A stretch of 64,000 nucleotides of DNA from Bacteroidia bacterium (lineage in GTDB: Bacteria; Bacteroidota; Bacteroidia; J057; JADKCL01), in assembly GCA_020635905.1 (NCBI GenBank), contig JACJYV010000006.1, positions 124,001 through 188,000 on the forward strand. The letters run 5' to 3'. The notes beneath the pieces are model-generated. The model had not been told where the DNA came from. It searched no databases and saw nothing but the letters and a program-made list of their open reading frames with translations. Positions 55,301 through 63,226 of this stretch are shown one piece after another. Each line of letters starts with the position of its first letter. Position 1 is the first letter of the stretch. Made by a program: the position numbers and the translations under genes.

Positions 55301-55589
55301 GCTGATCGATGGCCACGGCTCCAATTGACTGTATGGGTTGACGGTCGAAAACGGGTTCCCAGCGTATTCCCCCACTTTCTGAACGCCACAAGCCGCCCGA
55401 TGCAGTACCCACAAAGATCACATCCGGGTTGCTGTGCAGGGCGTCAATGCAGGTAACCCGGCCACTCATGCCTCCAGGCCCTATATTGCGGGGAGCCATG
55501 GATTTAAACTGATTCAGGTCGAGATCCTGGGCCGGAAGCAGCAGGGAAATCAGCAGGCCAAGGGCCATAAAAAAGATTCTGGCGCGCAT
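52380..55589 (-). CDS. Secreted VPS10/sortilin-like double beta-propeller protein
   Basis: 1069 residues with a signal peptide (LGLLISLLLPAQ). Residues 30-720 hold many BNR/Ycf48-type blades (SxDGGxTW: IYKSLDGGRTWKL, VFKTTNGGESWEK, LFVTLDGGKTWQQ, QLTTNGGRDWTN), the layout of bacterial VPS10-like 'glycosyl hydrolase' annotations. A charged linker (about 770-800, rich in K/D/E) precedes a beta domain and a C-terminal helical region (about 900-1069) with the LDRLDEAVKDSLTKDG helix. Members are exported, sometimes linked to proteases; no catalytic motif is evident. Single gene, preceded by simple repeats. Confidence 0.85.
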   Translation of the reverse strand: MRARIFFMALGLLISLLLPAQDLDLNQFKSMAPRNIGPGGMSGRVTCIDALHSNPDVIFVGTASGGLWRSESGGIRWEPVFDRQPIQSIGAVAIDQRNPDVIWAGTGEGNPRNSQSSGAGIYKSLDGGRTWKLMGLEQSKTIHRIIIHRDNPDIVYVGALGSAWGPNPDRGVFKTTNGGESWEKVLFVNDSTGCADLVADPSNPNKLLAAMWEYGRKPWTFTSGGKGSGLFVTLDGGKTWQQRGNKQGLPEGNLGRIGLAIAPSQPKRIYALVEAKKTALYRSDDGGQMWAKITDKNIGSRPFYYADIFVDPANENRLYNLHSVVTVSEDGGSTFETLLPWEEVHPDHHAWWVHPHDPDFILEGNDGGLAISRDRGKTWRFAENIPVAQFYHINYDLEIPYNVYGGMQDNGSWRGPSQVWKHGGIKNSEWQELLFGDGFDVVSQPGNSRFGYAMSQGGNVSRYDYETGATQFIKPVHPAGLPLRFNWNAAIAQSPQESCTVYFGSQFLHRSTDCGNSWEIISPDLTTNDSTKMKQAKSGGLTIDATQAENFVTIISIAPSPKDPEVIWVGTDDGNLQLTTNGGRDWTNLSAKLPGAPKGAWIPQIEASRHAAGEAFVVMNDYRRNNWAPYLFHTRDYGKTWRSLVSAKEVTGHCLSVVQDPIESNLLFLGTEQGLYFSLNGGQHWQHWDQNFPSVPVFDMKIHERDHDLILATFGRAAWIMDDIRPLRRIAAEGTELLNKPLVLFGPPDAWQVSRKSFTGIRFSAGAGYAGKNKGNHATFSFWLKDPNPPKTQKDKGKEDGKGEEDKKDEGEGADKSQAKKDPRFNKKVRLTLITEVGDTIWDFAHKPDTGLNRIGWGLNEKGVYYPSPRSPKDSDNHPQGMDAMPGKYKVFLGFGEFKDSTWITVHPDPRVKYDQEQLLRKRTWLKKQEKLASTAWKAVEDLKKAKKQSQDLAPVLDRLDEAVKDSLTKDGKAVTDSIEALLDLFYRSREEEGYDHVTERLTGKLFRSNDYLSSSFGEVGGNAINAYQTVEKEIMKAHTRINRFWRETWKPYQEKINRLSVPLLDSFE

Positions 55590-55864
55590 TTACTTTGGTT
55601 TTATTCAGGTAAAAGTAACCATTTATTAAAGAGCATACCTAATGAGAGCCTAAATTGGTGATCTCAGGACATTTCCAGATTTTTTCCGTTACCTGATCCA
55701 TAATTACCCCCCAATCGTACCTTAGACTATGGCGGCAGGTTTTTCAAACCAAAACAAATTCCTATTTTTCAGGCCGGATCGGATCGCAAGGCTCTTTACA
55801 AAATTGCCAATTAACAGCAAAAAAGGCAATTCAGTTAGATTTAGGAACATTTTACCTGTAATTT
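55590..55864. other. Intergenic region between divergent genes
   Basis: 275 bases between the VPS10-like gene and the divergent Rieske gene. A/T-rich with no ORF or repeat that I can support; it should hold both promoters. TAGATTTA near 55833 is a near-match to TAnnTTTG for the Rieske gene. Confidence 0.4.
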
Positions 55865-56911
55865 ATGCAAATGCAAACGGCTTTTGAGCTCCCCCCCTAT
55901 CCCTCGGGGTGGTATCTCGTTTGTCTCACGGAAAAACTCAAACCCGGAGTCATAATTTCTGAAAAATTTTGTGGGGAAGATGTGGTCATTTTTCGGACGG
56001 CCTCAGGCGAACCTGTGATGATGGGAGCCTATTGTCCGCACATGGGGGCTCATTTTGCCCACGGGGGTAAGGTGGAAGGAGAATCCATTCAATGCCCTTT
56101 TCACGGATTTTGTTTTGATAAAACCGGCGCCTGCGTCAAAACGGGATACGGCACCAAGCCACCCCCGCAAGCTGTGGTCAAGACCTGGCACCTGCGTGAG
56201 CAAAACGGATTGATCCTGGCTTTTCACCACCCCGATGGCATTGCGCCCGATTGGGAAATTCCCGTGCACGACGAGGAAGGCTGGAGTGAAACCCGTTTCA
56301 AGGAGTGGAAAATCGAAAGCCATCCCCAGGAAATCGCAGAAAACAGCGTGGATTTTGGCCATTTTTCCCTGGTTCATGGGTATGAAGAAGTAAAAGAGTT
56401 TGAATCCCCCCGTGCCGATGGGCCCTACCTCAAAGGCAGGTATGGCATGGCCCGTATCGCCAATTTTGTGGGGAAGGGAGGACGTAAAGTTCATGCTGAA
56501 TTTAATTTCACCCAGTTTGGGGTTGGATATGCTTTTGTGGAGGCTCAGGTGGTGGAATTTGGCCTGAAAAGCCGCCATTATGTATTCCCGACTCCCATTG
56601 ACGGCAAGCAAATTCACCTGCGCATTGCCACTTCCGTCAACCTGGGATATCAGCCCAAAAACATCCATCCCCTGCTGGCCGTAATTCCCAAATTTATCCT
56701 CACTCCCTTTTTGCTGGCTGGTTATTACCGCGAATATCAAAAGGATGTGAGCGACGATTTCAAGATCTGGAAGAATAAGATTTACGTCCATCCTCCTGCC
56801 CTGGCCAAAGGTGACGGGCCTGTGATTCTGTACAGAAAATGGGCTGAGCAGTTTTATCCCGGCGGGTTGGGCATTCCCAAGCGGGAAAAAGGCGTGTTGG
56901 TCGGCCAGTAA
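55865..56911 (+). CDS. Rieske [2Fe-2S] oxygenase (KshA/DAF-36-like)
   Basis: 348 residues. The Rieske cluster ligands are present: C57-P-H59 in AYCPHMGAH and C77-PF-H80 in IQCPFHGFCF. The mononuclear iron motif is seen in ENSVDFGHFSLVHG (D and two H, with the bridging Asp/Asn). The C-terminal half has the short hydrophobic HPLLAVIPKFILTPFLLAGYY and a WAEQFYPG end, as in the 3-ketosteroid 9-hydroxylase and cholesterol 7-desaturase (DAF-36/Neverland) group. It hydroxylates or desaturates a hydrophobic substrate with electrons from a reductase encoded elsewhere. The substrate is unknown; a sterol-like lipid is a guess from the family. Confidence 0.85.
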   Translation: MQMQTAFELPPYPSGWYLVCLTEKLKPGVIISEKFCGEDVVIFRTASGEPVMMGAYCPHMGAHFAHGGKVEGESIQCPFHGFCFDKTGACVKTGYGTKPPPQAVVKTWHLREQNGLILAFHHPDGIAPDWEIPVHDEEGWSETRFKEWKIESHPQEIAENSVDFGHFSLVHGYEEVKEFESPRADGPYLKGRYGMARIANFVGKGGRKVHAEFNFTQFGVGYAFVEAQVVEFGLKSRHYVFPTPIDGKQIHLRIATSVNLGYQPKNIHPLLAVIPKFILTPFLLAGYYREYQKDVSDDFKIWKNKIYVHPPALAKGDGPVILYRKWAEQFYPGGLGIPKREKGVLVGQ

Positions 56912-56957
56912 GGTTGACCGTCCGGGTTGGATTTCTCCCCGTTCAGGCAGATTTTCT

Positions 56958-56965
56958 TAGCTTTG
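56958..56965 (+). promoter_or_regulatory. Possible -7 box of the TPR-like gene
   Basis: TAGCTTTG, a full match to TAnnTTTG, 48 bases before the ATG at 57014. A purine-rich GGAGAAAAAG lies between and could help ribosome binding. The -33 element is not obvious. Confidence 0.4.
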
Positions 56966-57013
56966 TGCTTTCTCTGGTACACCCTTTGCACTTTCCGGAG
57001 AAAAAGATAAGCC

Positions 57014-59395
57014 ATGGAAAGAAACCTTTACTTTCGCATCATTTTTCTGGCCGCCCTGATGTGGTCGGGAAAACTATTTGCCCAGGAGCAAATCATTTTC
57101 GACAAGGCCGAAACCAACAGCTTCCTGGTGCGCTCCAACAGTCCTGGTCCCGACCGGGCATTGCTGGATGAAATGATCACCATGATTGCGGTCGGCAATA
57201 ATAAATCTCCAAGCCAAACCGAGTTTGTTTTCCAGTTCGAAAAACAGCTTCGCCTGGTGCAGCGCGACCCGCAAACCCTGGAAGTTTCGGCGGCCCTGGC
57301 CAAATTCCGCTTCACGGGCGACGTCAACTACCGCACCTTTCCCCTGTACGACGTGCTGCGCCCGTCGTCCGTGGATGCCCTGATCTCGGTAAAAAGGAAG
57401 TCAGGAGAAGAATTCTACCAACAAAAATTCACGGGCATTTCCCTGACCAACGATCCCTCCTATCTGGCCCGCTTTACCCTGACCGACTCGGGCAAGGGCC
57501 TTGATGGCATGACCCTGGAGGTAAAAGAAATGCTGTTTCGCTACGATGCCAACGCCAAAGCAGCCTTCAATGCCAAGGTGAATCTGATCGAGGATTATCA
57601 CCAGGATATACAGCGGCTCAAAGAAGTGAGGGAGCAATTATTTGCCCTCAATCCCGACCAACTGGAACAATTGCGGGCTATGCTCGCCACTCTGGATAAG
57701 CAGGACGATATTTTGATGGCCGTGGGCAAAGCGGGCTATATGCCCTGGCTGCAGGCCGACCCTTCTCTGGATTACCGCAAAGTGGCTCCCAAACAACTCG
57801 AATTAACCCAGATTTCGGCCCGCCTGCGGGCTGAGATCCAGGATAAGCTGCGCAATCTCCCGGCCCTCCACACGGAAAGGGGACGACTTTTCCTCAAAAA
57901 CGGCAACCTCGTGACCGCCGCCCGGGAATTCAACCTGGCTCTGGAGGCCGATCCCGCCTACCCGCCTGCTCACCTCGAACTGGCAGGGATGGATCTGATG
58001 GCAGGGAATCGTCCGGCTGCTTCGGGCAGGTTGAAAAATATGCTCAACCACCTCAATCCTTCTCAGGACGTGCGTCAACTCGGGCTGGTGCTGGCCACCG
58101 ACATCGTGGAAAATTATATGCAGGAATCGGCCCTGCTGACTCAACAGGGAGCCCACGAGCAAAGCTTGCTGGGACTGATGGAAGCCTATGCTTTTGCCCG
58201 TGATCTGAATGGATTTTACCTGCCCAATTCCTTCCTGGTGCAATTCGACAAAGCCAAACAAAATGTATATCTGACCTACCTGCAGACCTCTTTTGAGTCC
58301 CTGACCCAGGGAGATCTGGCGGCTTGTGAAAGCTGGCTGGACAAGGCTTATGCCTTTCAGCGGGTCAATCAGCAGGCTATTCCCACCACGGAGGAGGCCG
58401 ACGAACTGAGGCTGCGGCTCAAAGAGGCCCAATATCAGCAGCTTATTGCAGAGGGCCGGGTGGCCCTGGAAGGTCAGCGCTATGAGGAGGCCCGCGACAA
58501 ATTTACCCTGGCCCACAATCTTTCTTCAGATTTTCCCTTCGAAAAAGATCCTGAACTACCCGAGCTGGAACAACAGGCCGCGAAACCCCTGCTGCTGGCT
58601 ATGGGTACCAAAGCAGCCGAATTTGCCCGGGTGAACCAGTTGCAGCAGGCTTTCGAGATGAAAAAAGTGATGGAATCCTGGCGTGAAACCTACGATCTGG
58701 GTGATGATGCAGAAGTGAAAGCTATTCTGGACCAACTGAATCAGGCCATTTCAACCAAGGAATGCGAAAATACCCGGGTGAAATTTGTGAGCGAATTGCG
58801 CCGGGCCCAGGACCTGGTGCGGGAGAAAAAGTACCTGGATGCAGAATCCTTGTTTGATCAGGCCCTTTCCACCGCCAATCTGGGCCCTAACTGCGACATT
58901 GATTACCAGGCTGCCATCGAGGGCAAAAAAGCCATTCTTCCCGTGACCCGGTACCTGAAAAAGATGCAGATCGTGGAGGAAAAGATCGACAAATACCGCT
59001 TTGACGAGGCCGTCCTTTATTATAACGATGCGGGCAATCATTTCCAGCAGGAAAATATCGCCTCGTTTGGCCTGGTCCATCAGTCGCTGGAGGAATACGG
59101 ACTCAGCAAATTCAGGAAGGAATTTGCCTTCTACCTGGCCAAAGAATTTGCCAACCAGCAAAAATACGCCACGTCCATGAAGCTGGTGCGCAAACTGCTG
59201 GACCGCCGCTTCAACCGCGGGCGCCTTACTCCCCTGCTGGAACAGCTGGGCGAGGCCTATGCCGAGGCAGATTTCCGCAATAAACCCGGGGAGAATTATA
59301 AAATTCTGCTGAGCGGACATGTGGGCAACACGGTCGGTATGGGTAAATTCAAATCTGCCTACAAAAAGCGTTGGAAATATTTGAAGAAGAAGTAA
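57014..59395 (+). CDS. Secreted TPR-like repeat protein
   Basis: 793 residues from an ATG with a signal peptide (IIFLAALMWSGKLFAQ). A beta-rich first 170 residues is followed by helical repeats of TPR type (EFNLALEADPAYPPAHLELA, EEARDKFTLAHNLSSDFP, DAESLFDQALSTANLGP) up to about residue 740. No enzymatic motif. Likely a periplasmic assembly or binding protein. Ended by a clear intrinsic terminator. Confidence 0.75.
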   Translation: MERNLYFRIIFLAALMWSGKLFAQEQIIFDKAETNSFLVRSNSPGPDRALLDEMITMIAVGNNKSPSQTEFVFQFEKQLRLVQRDPQTLEVSAALAKFRFTGDVNYRTFPLYDVLRPSSVDALISVKRKSGEEFYQQKFTGISLTNDPSYLARFTLTDSGKGLDGMTLEVKEMLFRYDANAKAAFNAKVNLIEDYHQDIQRLKEVREQLFALNPDQLEQLRAMLATLDKQDDILMAVGKAGYMPWLQADPSLDYRKVAPKQLELTQISARLRAEIQDKLRNLPALHTERGRLFLKNGNLVTAAREFNLALEADPAYPPAHLELAGMDLMAGNRPAASGRLKNMLNHLNPSQDVRQLGLVLATDIVENYMQESALLTQQGAHEQSLLGLMEAYAFARDLNGFYLPNSFLVQFDKAKQNVYLTYLQTSFESLTQGDLAACESWLDKAYAFQRVNQQAIPTTEEADELRLRLKEAQYQQLIAEGRVALEGQRYEEARDKFTLAHNLSSDFPFEKDPELPELEQQAAKPLLLAMGTKAAEFARVNQLQQAFEMKKVMESWRETYDLGDDAEVKAILDQLNQAISTKECENTRVKFVSELRRAQDLVREKKYLDAESLFDQALSTANLGPNCDIDYQAAIEGKKAILPVTRYLKKMQIVEEKIDKYRFDEAVLYYNDAGNHFQQENIASFGLVHQSLEEYGLSKFRKEFAFYLAKEFANQQKYATSMKLVRKLLDRRFNRGRLTPLLEQLGEAYAEADFRNKPGENYKILLSGHVGNTVGMGKFKSAYKKRWKYLKKK

Positions 59396-59417
59396 ACGAA
59401 TCAATCAGCTAAGAAAA

Positions 59418-59454
59418 AAAGGGAAATGGATCTGCTTCATTTCCCTTTCTTTTT
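59418..59454 (+). terminator. Intrinsic terminator of the TPR-like gene
   Basis: AAAGGGAAATG, a nine-base loop, CATTTCCCTTT, then CTTTTTG: an 11-bp perfect stem with a T-run, 23 bases after the stop at 59395. Confidence 0.85.
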
Positions 59455-59864
59455 GCCCCATGATTCTCATTCCCCTCCCCTTTTTCCAAAATTTCCCGAC
59501 AATTCCCTTCTGCACTTACCCAACCTTCCTTCGCACTTACTCATTTAGCGACTGCACTTACGCATCTGTCCCATCTTTTGCGCAACCGGGCCGTACATTT
59601 ACTCACACAAACACTACACGCATCTGCAAACCCAAACTAACCAGGATAAACAATCCTAACGTCCTCTGGAACGCGTTCTTTGTTGAAACTATCAATCGGG
59701 AAGGGCCGATTAGGGAAACAAACAGGGGCTGTCTGCAAAGGTGGCTTCTGTTCCTGTTTTTGGGGTAGATGATAGACTGTTAGATAATAGACATTCAGAT
59801 GATAGATGTCAGATGTCAGTTGTCAGATGTTAGACGGTTAGATTACAGATGCTTGTGTGTCCTT
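59455..59864. other. Gene-free stretch before the second insertion sequence
   Basis: No supported gene. The left part has spaced GCACTTAC words (TTCTGCACTTACCC, TTCGCACTTACTC, GACTGCACTTACGC). The right part is slippage-type sequence (AGATGTCAGTTGTCAGATGTTAGAC). A 102-codon frame here is repeat-derived and lacks start context. Confidence 0.5.
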
Positions 59865-59978
59865 CCCTAAAATAACTATACAACCTTCTTGTTTAACACT
59901 AATATAACTATACATTTTTATTTCCTATTACTGGAATAGCTAAACACTTAAAATCCCTCTTACTAAAATAGCTATACA
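59865..59978. repeat. Four end-like 18-bp motifs at an exact 32-bp spacing
   Basis: Copies of TACTAAAATAGCTATACA start at 59865 (CCCTAAAATAACTATACA), 59897 (CACTAATATAACTATACA), 59929 (TACTGGAATAGCTAAACA) and 59961 (exact). All are in the same direction with a period of exactly 32 bases, while the 14-base spacers are unrelated. The last is the left inverted repeat of the insertion sequence. The regular spacing (three helical turns) suggests multiple transposase-binding sites. Confidence 0.85.
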
Positions 59979-60940
59979 GGGACTTCAGGATCAGTGGCTC
60001 TGCCCGCGGGCAGAGCCACTGATCCTGTGGTTTTTTCCTGCGCCTCCTTTCGCTGGTTTCTTGTGCGCGTATTTTTCCATCGTTTTTTTAGAGGGCCCGA
60101 GGTTTGGTGGGCTTCGGCAGGAGCCATCATATCGCAACTCAGGTGGGGCCGATCATGGTTGTAAATGTCGATTTTGCGCCCCGATGCCCGCTTTGCTCCA
60201 ATGAGAGTTTCGAATTTAACGTTCAACCCCATTTCAACCTTTAGGATGCCATTTACCCTTTCTGCAACTGCGTTTTCGCGTGGATCACCGCTTTGGGTCA
60301 TACTGACAGAGATCCCGGCTGCCTGAAGCGTTTTAACGTAGTTGTCACAACAATACTGGGACCCACGATCTGAATGATGGATCAAGCAATCCTTGCGGTC
60401 CTTCCACTGATTTAGCGCCATTTTTAAAGCCGTAATAGCCCCTTCATGGCCCATGGTCATCTCCAATGCCCAACCTACAATTTTGTGCGAGTAAGCATCT
60501 GTGATAAGGAAGAGAAAACAAAAATCACCTTTAAGCCTGATGTAAGTGATGTCAGACACCCATAATTGATTGGGGCCGTTCGTTTGGAAGTCTTTAATCT
60601 GGTTGGGCCACTTTCGCATCCAGTGGTCGCTCCAGGTTGTCTTGGGACGATATCGCCTCAGAGGGCGAACCGTCATCTGGTATGAGGCCAATAGAGCATG
60701 TAAACCATCTCGTCCCATTTTGATGCCTTCTAATTCGAGCTTAGTTTTCAGCATGTGATGCAACTTCGGGGTGCCAATCCGGGGTTGGTCCTTGCGAATT
60801 AGCCGTACCATTTCAAGAACCAAGGTGTAATCTTTGATTTGTGCATTTTTGCGCCTATTTCGGTCATAATATGCCAGGCGACTTTTACCAAACAGTCCAC
60901 ACAATCTCTCTATGGAGAGCTGGGAGTAACGCTCTTTCAT
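59972..60940 (-). CDS. IS3-family transposase OrfB (DDE integrase)
   Basis: 322 residues: HTH_21-type start (LFGKSRLAYYDRNRRK), then an rve core with D in WVSDITYIRLKG, D in LIHHSDRGSQYCC and E in PRENAVAERVNGILK, and a C-terminal HDRPHLSCDMMAPAEAH. The start overlaps the OrfA stop by four bases (ATGA) right after an A6 run, so a -1 frameshift product is possible as in other IS3 elements. The C-terminal 15 codons are encoded by a 42-bp perfect palindrome and the terminal repeat. Confidence 0.92.
   Translation of the reverse strand: MKERYSQLSIERLCGLFGKSRLAYYDRNRRKNAQIKDYTLVLEMVRLIRKDQPRIGTPKLHHMLKTKLELEGIKMGRDGLHALLASYQMTVRPLRRYRPKTTWSDHWMRKWPNQIKDFQTNGPNQLWVSDITYIRLKGDFCFLFLITDAYSHKIVGWALEMTMGHEGAITALKMALNQWKDRKDCLIHHSDRGSQYCCDNYVKTLQAAGISVSMTQSGDPRENAVAERVNGILKVEMGLNVKFETLIGAKRASGRKIDIYNHDRPHLSCDMMAPAEAHQTSGPLKKRWKNTRTRNQRKEAQEKTTGSVALPAGRATDPEVPV
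59986..60027. other. 42-bp perfect palindrome at the 3' end of the transposase gene
   Basis: CAGGATCAGTGGCTCTGCCCG is followed directly by its exact complement, 21 bp per arm and no loop. It lies within the last codons of OrfB, eight bases inside the left inverted repeat. On RNA it would fold as a very stable hairpin and could limit read-through or block translation from external transcripts. Confidence 0.92.
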
Positions 60941-61488
60941 TTTTTCAACTGTTTGGTACCAGACTTTTTTCTGATTTTTATCTCAAGCTCCTCCTCAGCC
61001 ACTTCAATTAGGGACTCAAGGCCCAGAACTCTTAGTTTGGCATCTTCAAGTTCTTTGCGCAAACGTGCGTTCTCGGATTCCAAGGATTCTGTTTCAGGCT
61101 TCTCACTGCCTGTTTGGGACGGTTTTGACATAGGGGAACAAGATGATAACTCCGCTGCTTTCATCCAACGGTGAATTACTTGCACATAGTTGATATCGTA
61201 CTTCTTAACAGCCTCTTCAATAGTCAACAAACCAGAATTAATCTCATGAATTATCCGCAGCTTGAGAGCTTTGTCGTATTGCCGAGTAACCAGGCTACGT
61301 CCCGCAGCGACCACAGAACGCCACTGCTGAATTGCATACGTACTGACCCCGTATTTTTGGGATGCCTCAATGCCAGTCATTTTACCTGAATCTACCAACT
61401 CAACAATCATTCGCTTAACAGCAGGCGACTTTCGATGTTGAACACTTAAATCTTTTTTAGAATTTGAATTACTTTTTGATTTTGCCAT
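60937..61488 (-). CDS. IS3-family transposase OrfA (helix-turn-helix)
   Basis: 183 residues from the ATG at 61488 (a TTG at 61497 is less likely). Two helix-turn-helix units: RMIVELVDSGKMTGIEASQKYGVSTYAIQQW cut here to its core GIEASQKYGVSTYAIQQWR, and LTIEEAVKKYDINYVQVIHRW. A coiled coil follows (ENARLRKELEDAKLRVLGLE). It should bind the element ends, including perhaps the 32-bp-spaced motif array. Confidence 0.88.
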   Translation of the reverse strand: MAKSKSNSNSKKDLSVQHRKSPAVKRMIVELVDSGKMTGIEASQKYGVSTYAIQQWRSVVAAGRSLVTRQYDKALKLRIIHEINSGLLTIEEAVKKYDINYVQVIHRWMKAAELSSCSPMSKPSQTGSEKPETESLESENARLRKELEDAKLRVLGLESLIEVAEEELEIKIRKKSGTKQLKK

Positions 61489-61597
61489 CACTTTCAAGGT
61501 TGCGAAAGTTGTATAGCTATTTTAGTAAAAGACAGCCGTAAGTCCGCAATCTCTAATCTCTAAAATCTAACTGTCTAACTGTCTGAAATCTAAAACC

Positions 61598-63082
61598 TCA
61601 ATCAAAATGCATCACATACATGGTATCCACCCCGAGGCGGTGCACCAGGAATTCACGCATGGTTTTTTCTTTTTCGCGGCGGGCTTTGTCTTTCACTGAC
61701 TTGTCCCATTTGAGCACGGCGGTGAGGTGGGTTTCGTCCTTGTTTTGGAAGTCGGTCGAGGCCATTTTGGTGAGGGAAAACTTCCTTAACTCGGGATACA
61801 GAGATTTGATTTCCTTCTTCAGGTCGGCAAAGGGGACAGTATCCCGGGCAGGACCCAGAAGTTTCAGCAGGGAGTCGATCACGATTTGCTGGCGCTCGTC
61901 CTGCTCGTTATTGAGTTCGACGATCTGACGCACCTGTTCCATTTCTGAATCGTATTCGTTGAGTTTGGTGGGATCGAACTTGGTCTGCACCACCTTGAGG
62001 GAAGTATTTTTGAAATTGTGGTCTGAAAGATGGGCCGCCAGGGTATCTATCTCAGGTTGAGGAATGAAATCCCCCGCCAGGGTAATGCGCAGATAATTGG
62101 TGGAATCTGTTGGCTGATATTCCCACCCCATCACCTTGGTCCCTTCGCGGGCGCCAAAATTCATCTTCACAAAGGTCTCCACATTCCGCTTCTGACTGTG
62201 CTCCTTCACCAATTGCACCAACAGGATCACGCTTGGCACCACGATGATCAGCACAAACACAGTCACCACCCCAAATATCCTGCGCAGAAAGTTGGAAGAA
62301 ATCCGCTGAACCAGCGGAAAATCGAGGAACCTGACCATCAAAAAGGTGGAAAGGGCGATAAAGACCGCGTTGAGGAAGAAGAGATAAAAGGCGCCAAAGA
62401 AAACACCCATATTGAAATGGGCCAGGCCAAAACCAGCGGTACAAACCGGCGGCATGAGTGCAGTTGCGATGGCCACCCCTGGAATGGCATTGGTGATATC
62501 CTTTCTGGAACCTGCCACGATGCCCGCTACGCCCCCAAAAAAGGCAACTCCCACATCCAGCAGATTGGGCTTGGTACGGGCAGCCAACTGGGGAGTCAAT
62601 TCGCCCAGCGGTGTAATCCAGAAATAAATGGTACTGATGGTCAGGGAAAGGCAGATGGCAATCAGGAAATTCTTGAGGGAATCGCGCAGGGTGTCCTTGT
62701 CGTACATGCCCACCGACAGCCCGATCCCCAGAATGGGGGACATGAGCGGCGAGATGAGCATGGCGCCAATGATGACCGCCACTGAGTCCTGGTCCAGACC
62801 AATGCAGGCAATTACTGCAGAAGCCCCCAGAATCCACATATTATATCCCTTGATCTTGATCCCCTCCTTGATCGCATTGATGGCCCGGTTCTTGTCCGTG
62901 GTTTCGGTCAGATCGGCCACCAGCATCAAAAGTTTCCAGAGGAAACCCGGCAGGATGGTAAGGATTCTCCACAACAGGCCCAGATTTCTCGAAAGCTGGC
63001 TCTTTACCATTTCAGCCTCTGAGGCAGGTGAAGCAGGGTCCGCTTTGGGAGTGTTTCTTTTTTCTTCTGAAGGATTAGTCAT
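61598..63082 (-). CDS. DUF389 family membrane protein
   Basis: 494 residues. Five or six transmembrane helices between residues 80 and 300 carry the DUF389 signatures SVAVIIGAMLISPLMSPILG, GGVAGIVAGSR and NAIPGVAIATALMPPVCTAG. The C-terminal 190 residues form a soluble charged domain. The family is widespread and uncharacterised; a transport or ion-channel role has been suggested by topology only. There is no tightly linked neighbour; the 143-base gap to the PhoH gene is low-complexity. Confidence 0.9.
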   Translation of the reverse strand: MTNPSEEKRNTPKADPASPASEAEMVKSQLSRNLGLLWRILTILPGFLWKLLMLVADLTETTDKNRAINAIKEGIKIKGYNMWILGASAVIACIGLDQDSVAVIIGAMLISPLMSPILGIGLSVGMYDKDTLRDSLKNFLIAICLSLTISTIYFWITPLGELTPQLAARTKPNLLDVGVAFFGGVAGIVAGSRKDITNAIPGVAIATALMPPVCTAGFGLAHFNMGVFFGAFYLFFLNAVFIALSTFLMVRFLDFPLVQRISSNFLRRIFGVVTVFVLIIVVPSVILLVQLVKEHSQKRNVETFVKMNFGAREGTKVMGWEYQPTDSTNYLRITLAGDFIPQPEIDTLAAHLSDHNFKNTSLKVVQTKFDPTKLNEYDSEMEQVRQIVELNNEQDERQQIVIDSLLKLLGPARDTVPFADLKKEIKSLYPELRKFSLTKMASTDFQNKDETHLTAVLKWDKSVKDKARREKEKTMREFLVHRLGVDTMYVMHFD

Positions 63083-63226
63083 GAATAGTTGTGAGTTCTG
63101 AGTTGTAAGTTCTGAGTTCTAAGTTCCAGGGGTTGGGCTTTGGATACAAGGCATCCCTTATTAGTAATAAATGGGGGTTTGAGTTTAAAGTTATCAGATT
63201 TGAGCTATCTGGGGGGCGTTTTTCGA

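Larger units (their letters stand above)
59961..61527 (-). mobile_element. Second IS3-family insertion sequence
   Basis: About 1570 bp between perfect 18-bp inverted repeats TACTAAAATAGCTATACA (59961-59978 and complement at 61510-61527). Two transposase genes on the minus strand fill it; the OrfB stop codon lies inside the left repeat. No target duplication is clear next to these ends, and three further end-like motifs lie outside on the left, so the true left boundary could be 59865. Confidence 0.8.

Noticed and set aside
59460..59768. 102-codon plus-strand frame before the second IS
   Set aside because: Made of short-repeat, low-complexity sequence directly after a terminator; no motif, no ribosome site.
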